Positions 51,081 to 58,997 of a DNA stretch of 64,000 nt are shown here, piece by piece; the stretch's first letter is position 1; each line of letters starts with the position of its first letter. Source of the stretch: Microbacterium sp. MYb45 (lineage in GTDB: Bacteria; Actinomycetota; Actinomycetes; Actinomycetales; Microbacteriaceae). Location of the stretch: assembly GCF_002979655.1 (NCBI RefSeq), contig NZ_PCPG01000003.1, positions 1 to 64,000 of the forward strand. The letters run 5' to 3'. Under the pieces are notes generated by a model. The model saw nothing but the letters and a program-made list of their open reading frames with translations. It made no database searches and was not told where the DNA came from. A program made the translations under genes and the position numbers.

Positions 51081-52487
51081 GTGGTCATACAAAGGACAAG
51101 GAAGTCCATCGGAACAGCCGTCGCGGGAGCAGTTACCGTGGGCGCTCTCGTCGTCGTCGGATCCTTGCTTGCACCCGCTGCCCCTGCGGCGGCGGTCACC
51201 CTCGACCTCAAGTCGGATTTCGGCGCGGTCGGCGACGGCGTAGCCGATGACACGGCGGAGATCCAGGCTGCACTCGACGCCGGGGAACGGGTTGACGTGC
51301 CCGCCGGCACCTACCGAGTTACCGGCAATCTGACCCTGACCACGAGTTCGTGGCTTCGCGGCGTCGGGGCCACGTCGGTGATCGACGTCGAAGGCGACTA
51401 CGAGTTCTTCGGTGACGGAGCGGACAACGTCTCGCTCACCACGATGAAGATCAAGCGATCAGTCGGGGCGAACACGGCGACCAAGAGCCTGATTCGACTC
51501 TGGCGTTCGTCGGGTGTCACGTTCGACGGGCTCACCATCACGGGCACAAGGACGACGTCTCCGACGATCTCCGTGCTCGGCCGCTGGGAAGACACCTCTG
51601 ACGCCAACACCTGCTCCGATATCCGCATCACCAACAACAACATCCAGGACTATCAACGCATCGAAGCGGGAGGCCTTGGCGCGGGCTCGGGGCAGGGCAT
51701 CAAGGGCACTGGCGTGCTGCTGGGGCATTGCAAGGTGTTCGATGTCTCAGGCAACACGGTCATCGAGAACCAGCGGTTCATCGGCCCGACAGACAGCTAT
51801 CAGAACTTCCAAGGCGCGGGCATCACGGTAGCGAGCTCGAAGTACGGGGTTGTGTCTCAGAATCATGTCAACTATGCCGGGCAGGGCATCGATATTGGAG
51901 GCGGCTACAACGTGCCCGACCGCTCGACGGATGACACGAATCAGGACACTACGGAGGGGTTCCGCGGGTCGACCTTCGTCTCGGTGCATGACAACCTGAT
52001 CGAAGACATCTACGGACCGGCGATCAAGCTCGTCAATGGAGCCACAGGGAATTCGATCACGGACAACGTGATCGAGAACCCCGGTCTTACCGGCGTGTGG
52101 ATCACTGCCGGCAACAGTGCTGCGAAGGACCTCTCGATCACCCGGGAGAACATCATCAGCGGCAACACGATCACCGACCCGGGTACGGGACCCGGCGGGG
52201 CCGCGTGGCTTCAGGATGCCGCCGGTTCGGGCATCGTCTTCGAGATCGTGAACCCGAACGGCCCCTACGTCAATGCTGATCCGCGACCCCGATACAACAC
52301 GGTGACACGGAACACGATCACGAGCACCACGGGCGACATGCCGTACGGGATCACGGACGCGGGAACGCAGAGCGAGACGGGGCAACAGTACGCGTACAAC
52401 AACTACATCATCTCCAACTCCATCTCCGGGTGGTCCCTGGCCAGGGACAGCATCGATCCGGCGCGGAACTTCGCTTTCAATCAGTAG
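51081..52487 (+). CDS. Secreted parallel beta-helix protein B1
   Basis: This is a 468-residue secreted protein with signal cleavage near residue 38 (PAAA/VTL). It opens KSDFGAVGDGVADDTAEIQAALDAG, followed by beta-helix coils. It belongs to a second subfamily with B2, sharing GRWEDTSD, IQDYQR, YQNFQGAGITV, GQGIDIGGGYNVPDRS, YGPAIKLVN and TGVWITAG. The GTG at 51081 is chosen because GGAAGGAA sits 7 bases upstream. The gene is flanked by terminators on both sides. No own promoter was recognised; it may be read through from upstream. Confidence 0.8.
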   Translation: MVIQRTRKSIGTAVAGAVTVGALVVVGSLLAPAAPAAAVTLDLKSDFGAVGDGVADDTAEIQAALDAGERVDVPAGTYRVTGNLTLTTSSWLRGVGATSVIDVEGDYEFFGDGADNVSLTTMKIKRSVGANTATKSLIRLWRSSGVTFDGLTITGTRTTSPTISVLGRWEDTSDANTCSDIRITNNNIQDYQRIEAGGLGAGSGQGIKGTGVLLGHCKVFDVSGNTVIENQRFIGPTDSYQNFQGAGITVASSKYGVVSQNHVNYAGQGIDIGGGYNVPDRSTDDTNQDTTEGFRGSTFVSVHDNLIEDIYGPAIKLVNGATGNSITDNVIENPGLTGVWITAGNSAAKDLSITRENIISGNTITDPGTGPGGAAWLQDAAGSGIVFEIVNPNGPYVNADPRPRYNTVTRNTITSTTGDMPYGITDAGTQSETGQQYAYNNYIISNSISGWSLARDSIDPARNFAFNQ

Positions 52488-52491
52488 TCAG

Positions 52492-52525
52492 CACCGGGAC
52501 CGGCCTCGAGGGGCCGGTCCCGGTG
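52492..52525 (+). terminator. Terminator after beta-helix gene B1
   Basis: CACCGGGACCGGCC (52492-52505) pairs with GGCCGGTCCCGGTG (52512-52525) around a 6-base loop, 4 bases after the B1 stop. A short AAATAA follows. It separates B1 from the next operator-controlled pair. Confidence 0.75.
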
Positions 52526-52552
52526 ACCAAATAACCTGGGCCGAGCAAAACA

Positions 52553-52601
52553 GGAAACGATTGCGTTAACGATTGCGGAATCGTCGGACCTGTCCTATCG
52601 T
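52553..52601 (+). promoter_or_regulatory. LacI-type operator and promoter before A3-B2
   Basis: GGAAACGATTGCGTTAACG (52553-52571) repeats the island motif, and ACGATTGCGG follows at once (52569-52578), so two half-sites lie in tandem. TTGCGG (52573-52578), a 17-base spacer and TATCGT (52596-52601) form a promoter overlapped by the operator. Confidence 0.65.
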
Positions 52602-52653
52602 TGGCCCGGTTGCCGCAGCGGCAGATATCGTCCGATGGCTCGAAGGAGAGCAC

Positions 52654-53907
52654 ATGACCGGCTCAGAGAAGAACTCCGCACGAAGCAAGCCCCTCACCGC
52701 CGCCCTCGCCGGCATGCTTGCGCTGACACTCGTCACTCTTGCACCGGCCCCAGCGATCGCCGATACAGCCTGCGACGCAGCCGGATCTGGAGCCGTGCCT
52801 GACGACGGCGTCGACGACACCGCCGCCCTCCAAGCCGCGCTGTCCTCCGGATGCGGCGTCGTCGCGCTCGACTCAGGGCGATATCTGCTCAGCGACACCC
52901 TGCGTGTCCCCGGAGGCAGCGGTCTCTCAGGCGCTGCGACCCTGCACCAGACTGCCGATGTGGACACCATCCTCAATGCCGATCCGGCCGGTGGGGATGC
53001 CGACATCACTCTCGAGGGCTTCGTCCTGGACAAGGACTTCGTCAACAACTCCATCGCCGACGGCATCCGTCTGGAGAACGTCGACGGACTGCGCATCGAC
53101 GGGGTCGAGATCACCGGTATCAGTGCTCGGTCGGGAATCGAACTCCTGAACTCTCGCGACTTCACGGTGACCGACAATCATCTGCACGGCTACTCCGCCG
53201 ACGATCCCGGTATCCTTCCGGACGGCGACCCGATCTCCATCGATGCCATCTACATCCGGATGTCCGACGACGGCCTCGTCGCCCACAACCGCATCGAGGA
53301 CCTCGATGGTGGCCCGCGCCTGCAGTCGGACGGAATCTTCCTGACCGGCGACGACGTGATCGTCGAACACAACGTCATCCGCAATGTCGGCGAAGCCATC
53401 GATCTCGGTGCCGCCGAGAACAACACCATCCGATTCAATCGAGCCACGGACATCTCCGGGTGGGGCCTGAAGATGGGAAACGGCTCACGAAACAACGAGA
53501 TCACCGCGAACTACGTCTTGCGGGCTCAACTCGCGGGAATCGTCGTCTTCAACGGGGCATCATCGATCGCTGGCAACGGACCGACCGAGAACAACTCCGT
53601 GACGTTCAACACCGTCGTCAACGCGGGCTCGCAGGATCGCACGACTCATCCGTTCCCGGAGATCCCTCGCGCCGGCATCTCGCTGCACGGCTACCACTCG
53701 GAGTGGGCTCCCGTGACCAACACCCGTGTGGAGCACAACGTCATCATCGACACCTACTCACCTCACCGGATGGAATACGGCATCTGGGAAGACCTCAACA
53801 ACGTCGGGAACACAGTGAAGAACAATGTGATCGTCGGTGCGCTGAAGGCGAGTTTCCGCGATGACACCACACCGTGGTGCGACGCGACCGGATGCGGGGA
53901 GTACTGA
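52654..53907 (+). CDS. Secreted parallel beta-helix protein A3
   Basis: This is a 417-residue secreted beta-helix protein with signal cleavage near residue 36 (AIA/DTAC). It is very similar to A2 through the whole length: ITGISARSGIELLNSRDF, GDPISIDAIYIR, ATDISGWGLKMGNGS, RAGISLHGYHSEWAPV and RMEYGIWEDLNNV. N-terminal cysteines and the C-terminal PWCDATGCGEY are conserved with A2. A GAAGGAGAG site fixes the ATG. Its stop overlaps the B2 start (TGATG), so A3 and B2 are translationally coupled. Confidence 0.82.
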   Translation: MTGSEKNSARSKPLTAALAGMLALTLVTLAPAPAIADTACDAAGSGAVPDDGVDDTAALQAALSSGCGVVALDSGRYLLSDTLRVPGGSGLSGAATLHQTADVDTILNADPAGGDADITLEGFVLDKDFVNNSIADGIRLENVDGLRIDGVEITGISARSGIELLNSRDFTVTDNHLHGYSADDPGILPDGDPISIDAIYIRMSDDGLVAHNRIEDLDGGPRLQSDGIFLTGDDVIVEHNVIRNVGEAIDLGAAENNTIRFNRATDISGWGLKMGNGSRNNEITANYVLRAQLAGIVVFNGASSIAGNGPTENNSVTFNTVVNAGSQDRTTHPFPEIPRAGISLHGYHSEWAPVTNTRVEHNVIIDTYSPHRMEYGIWEDLNNVGNTVKNNVIVGALKASFRDDTTPWCDATGCGEY

Positions 53908-55934
53908 TGCGCGTTAGGAATCGGCGCCGAAGCAGCGGTCCCGTCGCCGTGATCGCCGTGGCGGTCACAGCCCTCGGGCTCGTCGCCGCGGCTCCCAGCG
54001 CCTCCGCTTCCGATGGGACAACGGAGACGTCCGTCAGCGGACGGTACGCCTCGCTCGCCGCGCCGACAACCGTGGATCCGCGTGATTTCGGTGCCGCCGG
54101 AGACGGCGCCGCAGACGACACGGCCGCACTTCAGGCAGCCCTCGACACAGGTGGTCTCGTCGATCTCGGGCCCGGCACCTTCCGAGTCACGGGAAACCTC
54201 GACCTCCGTAGCGGCGGAGGGCTCACCGGCGGTGCCGACTCCACGCTCGTCCTCAACGGGACCAACCGCATCGAGGGCGACTTCCTCTCGGAGGTGCAGC
54301 TGACCGGATTCGCGCTCCAGCGCGACGAACCGACTCACCTCACCGAAGACGCCGCGATCAAGATCTACCGTTCCGACAACATCACGATCGACGGGATCAC
54401 GATTCTCGACCACCGCGGACTCAACTCGGCCATCTTCATCGCCGGGCGTTTCGAGGACACCTCCGACCTCACGCCGTGCCATGACGTGGTTGTGCGCAAC
54501 GTGACAATCCGCGACTATCAGCGCACCACGACCGACGCGGCCGGGGTGATCACGATGGTGAAGGGGACAGGGCTCACGCTCGCGCACTGCAAGGACTACG
54601 TCATCGAGAACAACTCCGTGATCGAGACCAAGCGCTTCCTCGACGATGATGACCCCTATACGAACTTTCAAGGTGCGGGTCTGGCGGTCATCAGCAGCAT
54701 CGACGGAACCGTGCGCAACAATTACGTCGAGCTGGCCGGCCAAGGCATCGACATCGGCGGAGGCAAGAACGTCCCCGATCGTTCTGCCGCGGACATCGCG
54801 CAACGGACCGAGCAGGGATACCGGGGAACGCAGCGCTCGATCATCGAGCACAACACGGTGGTGGACATCTACGGTCCCGGGATCAAGCTCGTGAACGATG
54901 TCCGAGACAATATCGTCCGGTTCAACACCGTTCGAACGACAGGCCTGACGGGCATCTGGATCACGGCGGGCACGACGGCCGCAGCAGATCACTCCTCGAC
55001 TCGAGGCAATGTCGTCGAAGGCAATCACATCGTCGACTCCGGGGGCGGCTTCGGCGCGCAGGCTTGGCGGGAGTTCTGGGGTCCGGATGCCACGACAGGC
55101 ACCGGCATCATGTTCGAGGGGGCCTTCTCCTTCTTCGCCAACCTCGACCACGACGCACGGCCGCAGGGCAATGTGGTGCGCCACAACACGATCGTCTCGA
55201 ACTCGGGTCGGATGCCGTATGGGGTATCCGATCGCCACGCTCTGCCAGGCAACCAAGAATCCGGGCTGCCCTCACGCGCGGTGGACAACATCATCGAGAA
55301 CAATCTTGTCCGTGGCGCGGAGATCAGTGCGTTCGATATCGATCCTGCGCGCAACACACTCATCGAGAGAGGCGACGAGACGAAGCCGACAGCCTCCCTC
55401 GTCGATCCGACGACTGCCGGACCCCTCCGCGATCTGAGAATCGAGGTGACAGCGGAAGATGATTTCGGCGTCGGACGTGTCGTCGCCAACATCTATCGCG
55501 GGGCGTCGCTCGTCACCAGCACTCAGACGGCATTCGACGGAGCGTCGCGTGCCACCCATGCCGCGGCGCCGGAGCTGGACGACGGGGCTTACACAGTGAG
55601 GTACAACGCGCATGACCTGGCGGGAAACGTCTCGGCGACCGGCTCATTCGCCTTCACGGTGGACCGCACAGCACCTACCGTGGTGGTGAAGTCCGGCGTT
55701 GGCGAGACGGTCTCTGCAGGGGAGGGATATGACCGACTCAGCCTCAAGCTCCACGATGTCGGCCGTATCGACAAGGTGGAGATCAACGGGAAGGTGAAGA
55801 ACCTCACGGATGACGTCTGGTCGGACGTCAACGGGCTACGCCCCGGCGTCTTCGGCGCTGTCGCAGGTGCTAACGTCCTCGTCGCATACGATCTGGCGGG
55901 AAACTCCGTCGAATACGCATTCGTCCTCAACTGA
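53907..55934 (+). CDS. Secreted beta-helix protein B2 with C-terminal Ig-like domains
   Basis: This is a 675-residue secreted protein with signal cleavage near residue 34 (SASA/SDG). The beta-helix (about 60-490) opens PRDFGAAGDGAADDTAALQAALDTG and shares GRFEDTSD, GQGIDIGGGKNVPDRS, YGPGIKLVN and TGIWITAG with B1. About 180 extra residues at the C-terminus form Ig-like/bacterial surface domains (GRVVANIYRGASLV, DGAYTVRYNAHDLAGNVSATGSF), common in extracellular carbohydrate-active enzymes as spacers or binding modules. A GGGGAG site precedes the ATG. A terminator follows at 55956-55990. Confidence 0.82.
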   Translation: MRVRNRRRSSGPVAVIAVAVTALGLVAAAPSASASDGTTETSVSGRYASLAAPTTVDPRDFGAAGDGAADDTAALQAALDTGGLVDLGPGTFRVTGNLDLRSGGGLTGGADSTLVLNGTNRIEGDFLSEVQLTGFALQRDEPTHLTEDAAIKIYRSDNITIDGITILDHRGLNSAIFIAGRFEDTSDLTPCHDVVVRNVTIRDYQRTTTDAAGVITMVKGTGLTLAHCKDYVIENNSVIETKRFLDDDDPYTNFQGAGLAVISSIDGTVRNNYVELAGQGIDIGGGKNVPDRSAADIAQRTEQGYRGTQRSIIEHNTVVDIYGPGIKLVNDVRDNIVRFNTVRTTGLTGIWITAGTTAAADHSSTRGNVVEGNHIVDSGGGFGAQAWREFWGPDATTGTGIMFEGAFSFFANLDHDARPQGNVVRHNTIVSNSGRMPYGVSDRHALPGNQESGLPSRAVDNIIENNLVRGAEISAFDIDPARNTLIERGDETKPTASLVDPTTAGPLRDLRIEVTAEDDFGVGRVVANIYRGASLVTSTQTAFDGASRATHAAAPELDDGAYTVRYNAHDLAGNVSATGSFAFTVDRTAPTVVVKSGVGETVSAGEGYDRLSLKLHDVGRIDKVEINGKVKNLTDDVWSDVNGLRPGVFGAVAGANVLVAYDLAGNSVEYAFVLN

Positions 55935-55955
55935 TCGACAGCGTCGTATCAGCCG

Positions 55956-55990
55956 CATCGCCACCGGAATCACGCGTTCCGGTGGCGATG
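55956..55990 (+). terminator. Terminator at the end of the rhamnose island
   Basis: CATCGCCACCGGAA (55956-55969) and TTCCGGTGGCGATG (55977-55990) form a perfect 14-bp stem with a 7-base loop, 22 bases after the B2 stop. Confidence 0.75.
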
Positions 55991-56109
55991 TCGTGATGCA
56001 GGATTCGTCCTCCCGCTCGCCGTTACTCCTCCCCTCTGGACAGAGTCCCCTTCTGCCCGATGCGCAGGAAGGCCGTCGGCGTCGCTCGACACGCAGACAC
56101 GATCACCTC

Positions 56110-56153
56110 TTGACATCCCCGCCGCACAGGCATAACGTACAACCAAATGGTTG
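56110..56153 (+). promoter_or_regulatory. Leaderless promoter with operator over the start codon
   Basis: TTGACA (56110-56115), a 17-base spacer and TAACGT (56133-56138) are a near-consensus promoter. The ATG at 56147 is about where transcription should start. The palindrome CAACCA-AA-TGGTTG (56140-56153) covers the start codon, so the encoded ArsR-type protein can block its own promoter. Confidence 0.75.
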
Positions 56154-56536
56154 CACAAAGAGAACTGAGCGAAGCGGAGGTCGACCGTGTCTTCCACGCA
56201 CTGGCGACGTCGACCCGGCGCGACATCCTGCGCCGGACGATCGAGCGTGAGCAGTCGGTCTCGACCCTCGCCGCCGATTACGAGATGTCGTTCGCGGCGG
56301 TGCAGAAGCACGTCGCCGTGCTCGAGGCCGCGAACCTCATCGTCAAGCGCGCCGAGGGACGCGAGCGGCTCGTCCGCGCGAACCCCGAGATGATCGCCCG
56401 CGCCAGGGCGCTCCTCGCCCGATACGAAGAGCTGTGGCGGTCGCGCATCGCCCGACTCGACGACCTGCTGGCCGAGACGCCTCGGTCCGGCGCATCCGAC
56501 AACAGCGACACCCAGAAGAACGAGCAAGGAGACTGA
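56147..56536 (+). CDS. ArsR-family HTH transcriptional regulator
   Basis: This is a 129-residue winged-helix regulator: VFHALATSTRRDILRRTIEREQSVSTLAADYEMSFAAVQKHVAVLEAANLIVKRAEGRERLV. There is no CxC metal site. It probably controls itself and the tandem SRPBCC gene that starts one base after its stop. The transcript looks leaderless and the operator spans the ATG. The pairing mirrors 1579-2375, but with the gene order reversed and a different operator sequence. Confidence 0.88.
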   Translation: MVAQRELSEAEVDRVFHALATSTRRDILRRTIEREQSVSTLAADYEMSFAAVQKHVAVLEAANLIVKRAEGRERLVRANPEMIARARALLARYEELWRSRIARLDDLLAETPRSGASDNSDTQKNEQGD

Positions 56537-56537
56537 A

Positions 56538-57515
56538 ATGCCTGTCACCGACGTCACCACCGATGCCGACAACCTCACGATGACTGTGGTCGCCGACTTC
56601 GCCGCACCCATCGAGCGGGTCTGGAGCGCCTACAGTGATCCGCGCCAGCTCGAACGCTTCTGGGGGCCTCCCGGATGGCCGGCCACCTTCACCGCCTGGG
56701 ATCACACCGTCGGCGGACGCGCGGTCTACTCGATGAACGGCCCGCGCGGCGAGAAGTCGTCCGGGTCGTGGGAGTTCCTCTCGATCGATGCACCGAACTC
56801 CTTCGAGGTGATCGACTCCTTCGTCGACGAGTCCGGCAAGCCGCTCGAGGGCTTCCCCGCGCAGCGGATGTCGTTCTCGTTCGAGCCCACCGCCGAGGGC
56901 ACCCGCATGGTCACGACCAGCCACTTCGACTCGGTCGACGCACTCGAGCAGGTCGTCGAGATGGGCCAGGTCGAGGGCATCAAGATGGCGATGGCGCAGC
57001 TGGATGCCGTGCTGCAGGACCTCCGCGAATACGCGCAGGGCAAGGGCACCAGGGTCGAGCTGCTCGACGACACCCACGTGCGCATCACCCGTCTGGTCGA
57101 AGGGCCGCGCGAGCTTGTCTGGCGCGCGCACTTCGAGCCGGAGCTCATCCGCAAGTGGATGCTCGGCCCCGACGGCTGGGAGATGACGGAGTGCGTCGCC
57201 GCCACCGAGGTCGGCCAGTCGTACCGGAACTCGTGGGCGCCGGTCGGCGACACGGAGGGGGAGCCGTTCGGCTTCGAGGGGGAGGCGCTCCTGATCGACG
57301 CCCCGCGCCGCGCGGTCACCACCGAGCGGATGCAGGGCATGCCGACTGAGACCCTCAACGATCTGAACCTGTATGAGGAGGACGGCGCGACCCTCGTCAC
57401 GGTGCTCATCGAGTACCCCGACAAGGAGACGCGCGACATGATCCTCGCCACCGGCATGGCCGACGGCATGGAGTCGTCGTTCGCCCGCCTGGAGCGGGAG
57501 CTGCTCGCCGTCTGA
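56538..57515 (+). CDS. Tandem SRPBCC (AHSA1-like) protein
   Basis: This is a 325-residue protein made of two AHSA1-like domains in tandem. The first (about 10-155) starts VVADFAAPIERVWSAYSDPRQLERFWGPPGWP. The second (about 170-320) starts ITRLVEGPRELVWRAHFEPELIRKWMLGPDGW. Single-domain versions are usual; the fusion may give two ligand cavities. Ligand and function are unknown. A GCAAGGAG site lies at the end of the ArsR gene. A strong terminator follows. Confidence 0.85.
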   Translation: MPVTDVTTDADNLTMTVVADFAAPIERVWSAYSDPRQLERFWGPPGWPATFTAWDHTVGGRAVYSMNGPRGEKSSGSWEFLSIDAPNSFEVIDSFVDESGKPLEGFPAQRMSFSFEPTAEGTRMVTTSHFDSVDALEQVVEMGQVEGIKMAMAQLDAVLQDLREYAQGKGTRVELLDDTHVRITRLVEGPRELVWRAHFEPELIRKWMLGPDGWEMTECVAATEVGQSYRNSWAPVGDTEGEPFGFEGEALLIDAPRRAVTTERMQGMPTETLNDLNLYEEDGATLVTVLIEYPDKETRDMILATGMADGMESSFARLERELLAV

Positions 57516-57540
57516 CCCCAGCACCGCGTTCACAACTCAG

Positions 57541-57578
57541 GAAAACCGGCCGGTCCGCCCAGGGACCGGCCGGTTTTC
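57541..57578. terminator. Strong bidirectional intrinsic terminator
   Basis: GAAAACCGGCCGGTCC (57541-57556) and GGACCGGCCGGTTTTC (57563-57578) form a perfect 16-bp stem with a 6-base loop. The A-run and T-run at the base give termination in both directions. It separates two convergent operons. Confidence 0.92.
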
Positions 57579-57608
57579 GAGTTCCGACGGAAAGTGTTCC
57601 TGAGTTGC

Positions 57609-58997
57609 TCACCGCACGGGTGACGACACCTGCCATGCGGGGTGGGTCGGGTGCGGACGGGCTCCGGACCGGTCGCGCGACAGACGCTCCCGCAGCGTCT
57701 CCCCGTCGCGATAGCTTGATCGGGCGAGACCGCGTCGCCGCAGCTCCGGCACGGCGAGCTCGATGAAGTCGCGCGCCGACTCGAAGCTCACATCCTGGCT
57801 CAAGTTGAAACCGTCGAGGTGGGCGTAGTCGGCGATCTGCTCGAGCCGGGTGGCGACCTGCACCGGATCGCCGACGATCGACCAGTCACCTGCGATGCCC
57901 TTCCGCGCGCTCGCCGCCTTCGCGACGAGCTCGCCGACCGTCTGCCCCGGACGCCACTCCCGGATCAGCAGCCGGTACCCGTGATCCTCGCGTCGGATGA
58001 TGTGTTCGACGAGCTCTGTCGGCTCGTAGCGACTCAGGTCGGGGGTGCGGGCAGGTTGCGTGAGAGCCTCCCGGGGTGTGCGATATCGGGCGTAGTCCGC
58101 TGCCTTCTCGCGCGCAGCCTGCTCGGTTTCCGCGACGACGACGTGCGCGCCCGCGAGGAAGGAGATCGTGTCGGGATCGCGACCGAACTCCGCCGCCTGC
58201 GCGCGGATCGCGTCGACGTTCGCACGGATGTCGTCGAGGGTCGATCCGCCGACGAACACGACCTCCGCGTGCTTCGCCGCGAAGGAGAGCCCCCGAAGCG
58301 AGCTGCCAGCCTGGAAGAGCACGGGCACGCGCTGGGAGCTGGGTGCGGTCAGGCTGGGGCCGGCCACGCGGAACCGAGAGCCGACATGGTCGATGTAGCG
58401 CACGGCGTCCGGCTCGGCGTAGACGCGCCGGTCGCGGTCGGCGGTGATCGCGTCGTCATCCCACGACTGCAGCAGCAGGCGATACACGACTTCGAGGAAC
58501 TCGTCGGCGATCTCATACCGGGCGTCGTGCTCGATCTGATCCGCGAGACCGAAGTTCCTCGCCGCGTTCGTGAGGTACGAGGTGACGATGTTCCAGCCGA
58601 TGCGCCCATTCGACAGGTGATCGAGCGTGGCGAGCCGTCGCGCGAACGTGAAAGGCGGCTCGTAGGTCGTCGAGAACGTCGCGACCAGCCCGAGGTGGTC
58701 GGTGGCGTCCGCGAGCGCGCTCAGCACGATGAGGGGATCGAGCGCCGGGATCTGGAAACCTTCCCGCACGGCGGTGCCGAGTCCGTCGTCGAACACGTCG
58801 TACGCGCCGAGCACATCGGCGAGGAACAGCTCGTCGAACGTTCCGTACTCGAGCAGGGAGCCGAGCTCGCGCCAGAACCCGATGTCGGCGACGCGGTGAC
58901 GCTGATCCAGCGGGTGAGTCCACAGCCCGTGCGACAGGTGCACGGGAGATGCCATCTCGAACAGGCTCAGGACGAGAGGCCGATCACGCTCGCTCAC
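57609..58997 (-). CDS. NtaA/SnaA/DszA-family FMN-dependent monooxygenase
   Basis: This is a 462-residue bacterial luciferase-fold enzyme. MSERDRPLVLSLFEMASPVHLSHGLWTHP, then WRELGSLLEYGTFDELFLADVLG, HLSNGRIGWNIVTSYLTNAARNFG and RVPVLFQAGSSLRGLSFAAKHAEVVFVGG are typical of the NtaA/DmoA/DszA group. It oxidises a substrate with FMNH2 and oxygen; members cleave sulfones, dimethyl sulfide or nitrilotriacetate. A flavin reductase is not seen nearby. The GTG start overlaps the stop of the upstream oxygenase. It is the last gene of a transport operon. Confidence 0.88.
   Translation of the reverse strand: MSERDRPLVLSLFEMASPVHLSHGLWTHPLDQRHRVADIGFWRELGSLLEYGTFDELFLADVLGAYDVFDDGLGTAVREGFQIPALDPLIVLSALADATDHLGLVATFSTTYEPPFTFARRLATLDHLSNGRIGWNIVTSYLTNAARNFGLADQIEHDARYEIADEFLEVVYRLLLQSWDDDAITADRDRRVYAEPDAVRYIDHVGSRFRVAGPSLTAPSSQRVPVLFQAGSSLRGLSFAAKHAEVVFVGGSTLDDIRANVDAIRAQAAEFGRDPDTISFLAGAHVVVAETEQAAREKAADYARYRTPREALTQPARTPDLSRYEPTELVEHIIRREDHGYRLLIREWRPGQTVGELVAKAASARKGIAGDWSIVGDPVQVATRLEQIADYAHLDGFNLSQDVSFESARDFIELAVPELRRRGLARSSYRDGETLRERLSRDRSGARPHPTHPAWQVSSPVR

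Noticed and set aside
34686..55934. Rhamnose region as a recent mobile element
   Set aside because: No integrase, transposase, flanking repeats or tRNA were seen. Only the gene remnant and composition hint at transfer, so no mobile_element call was made.
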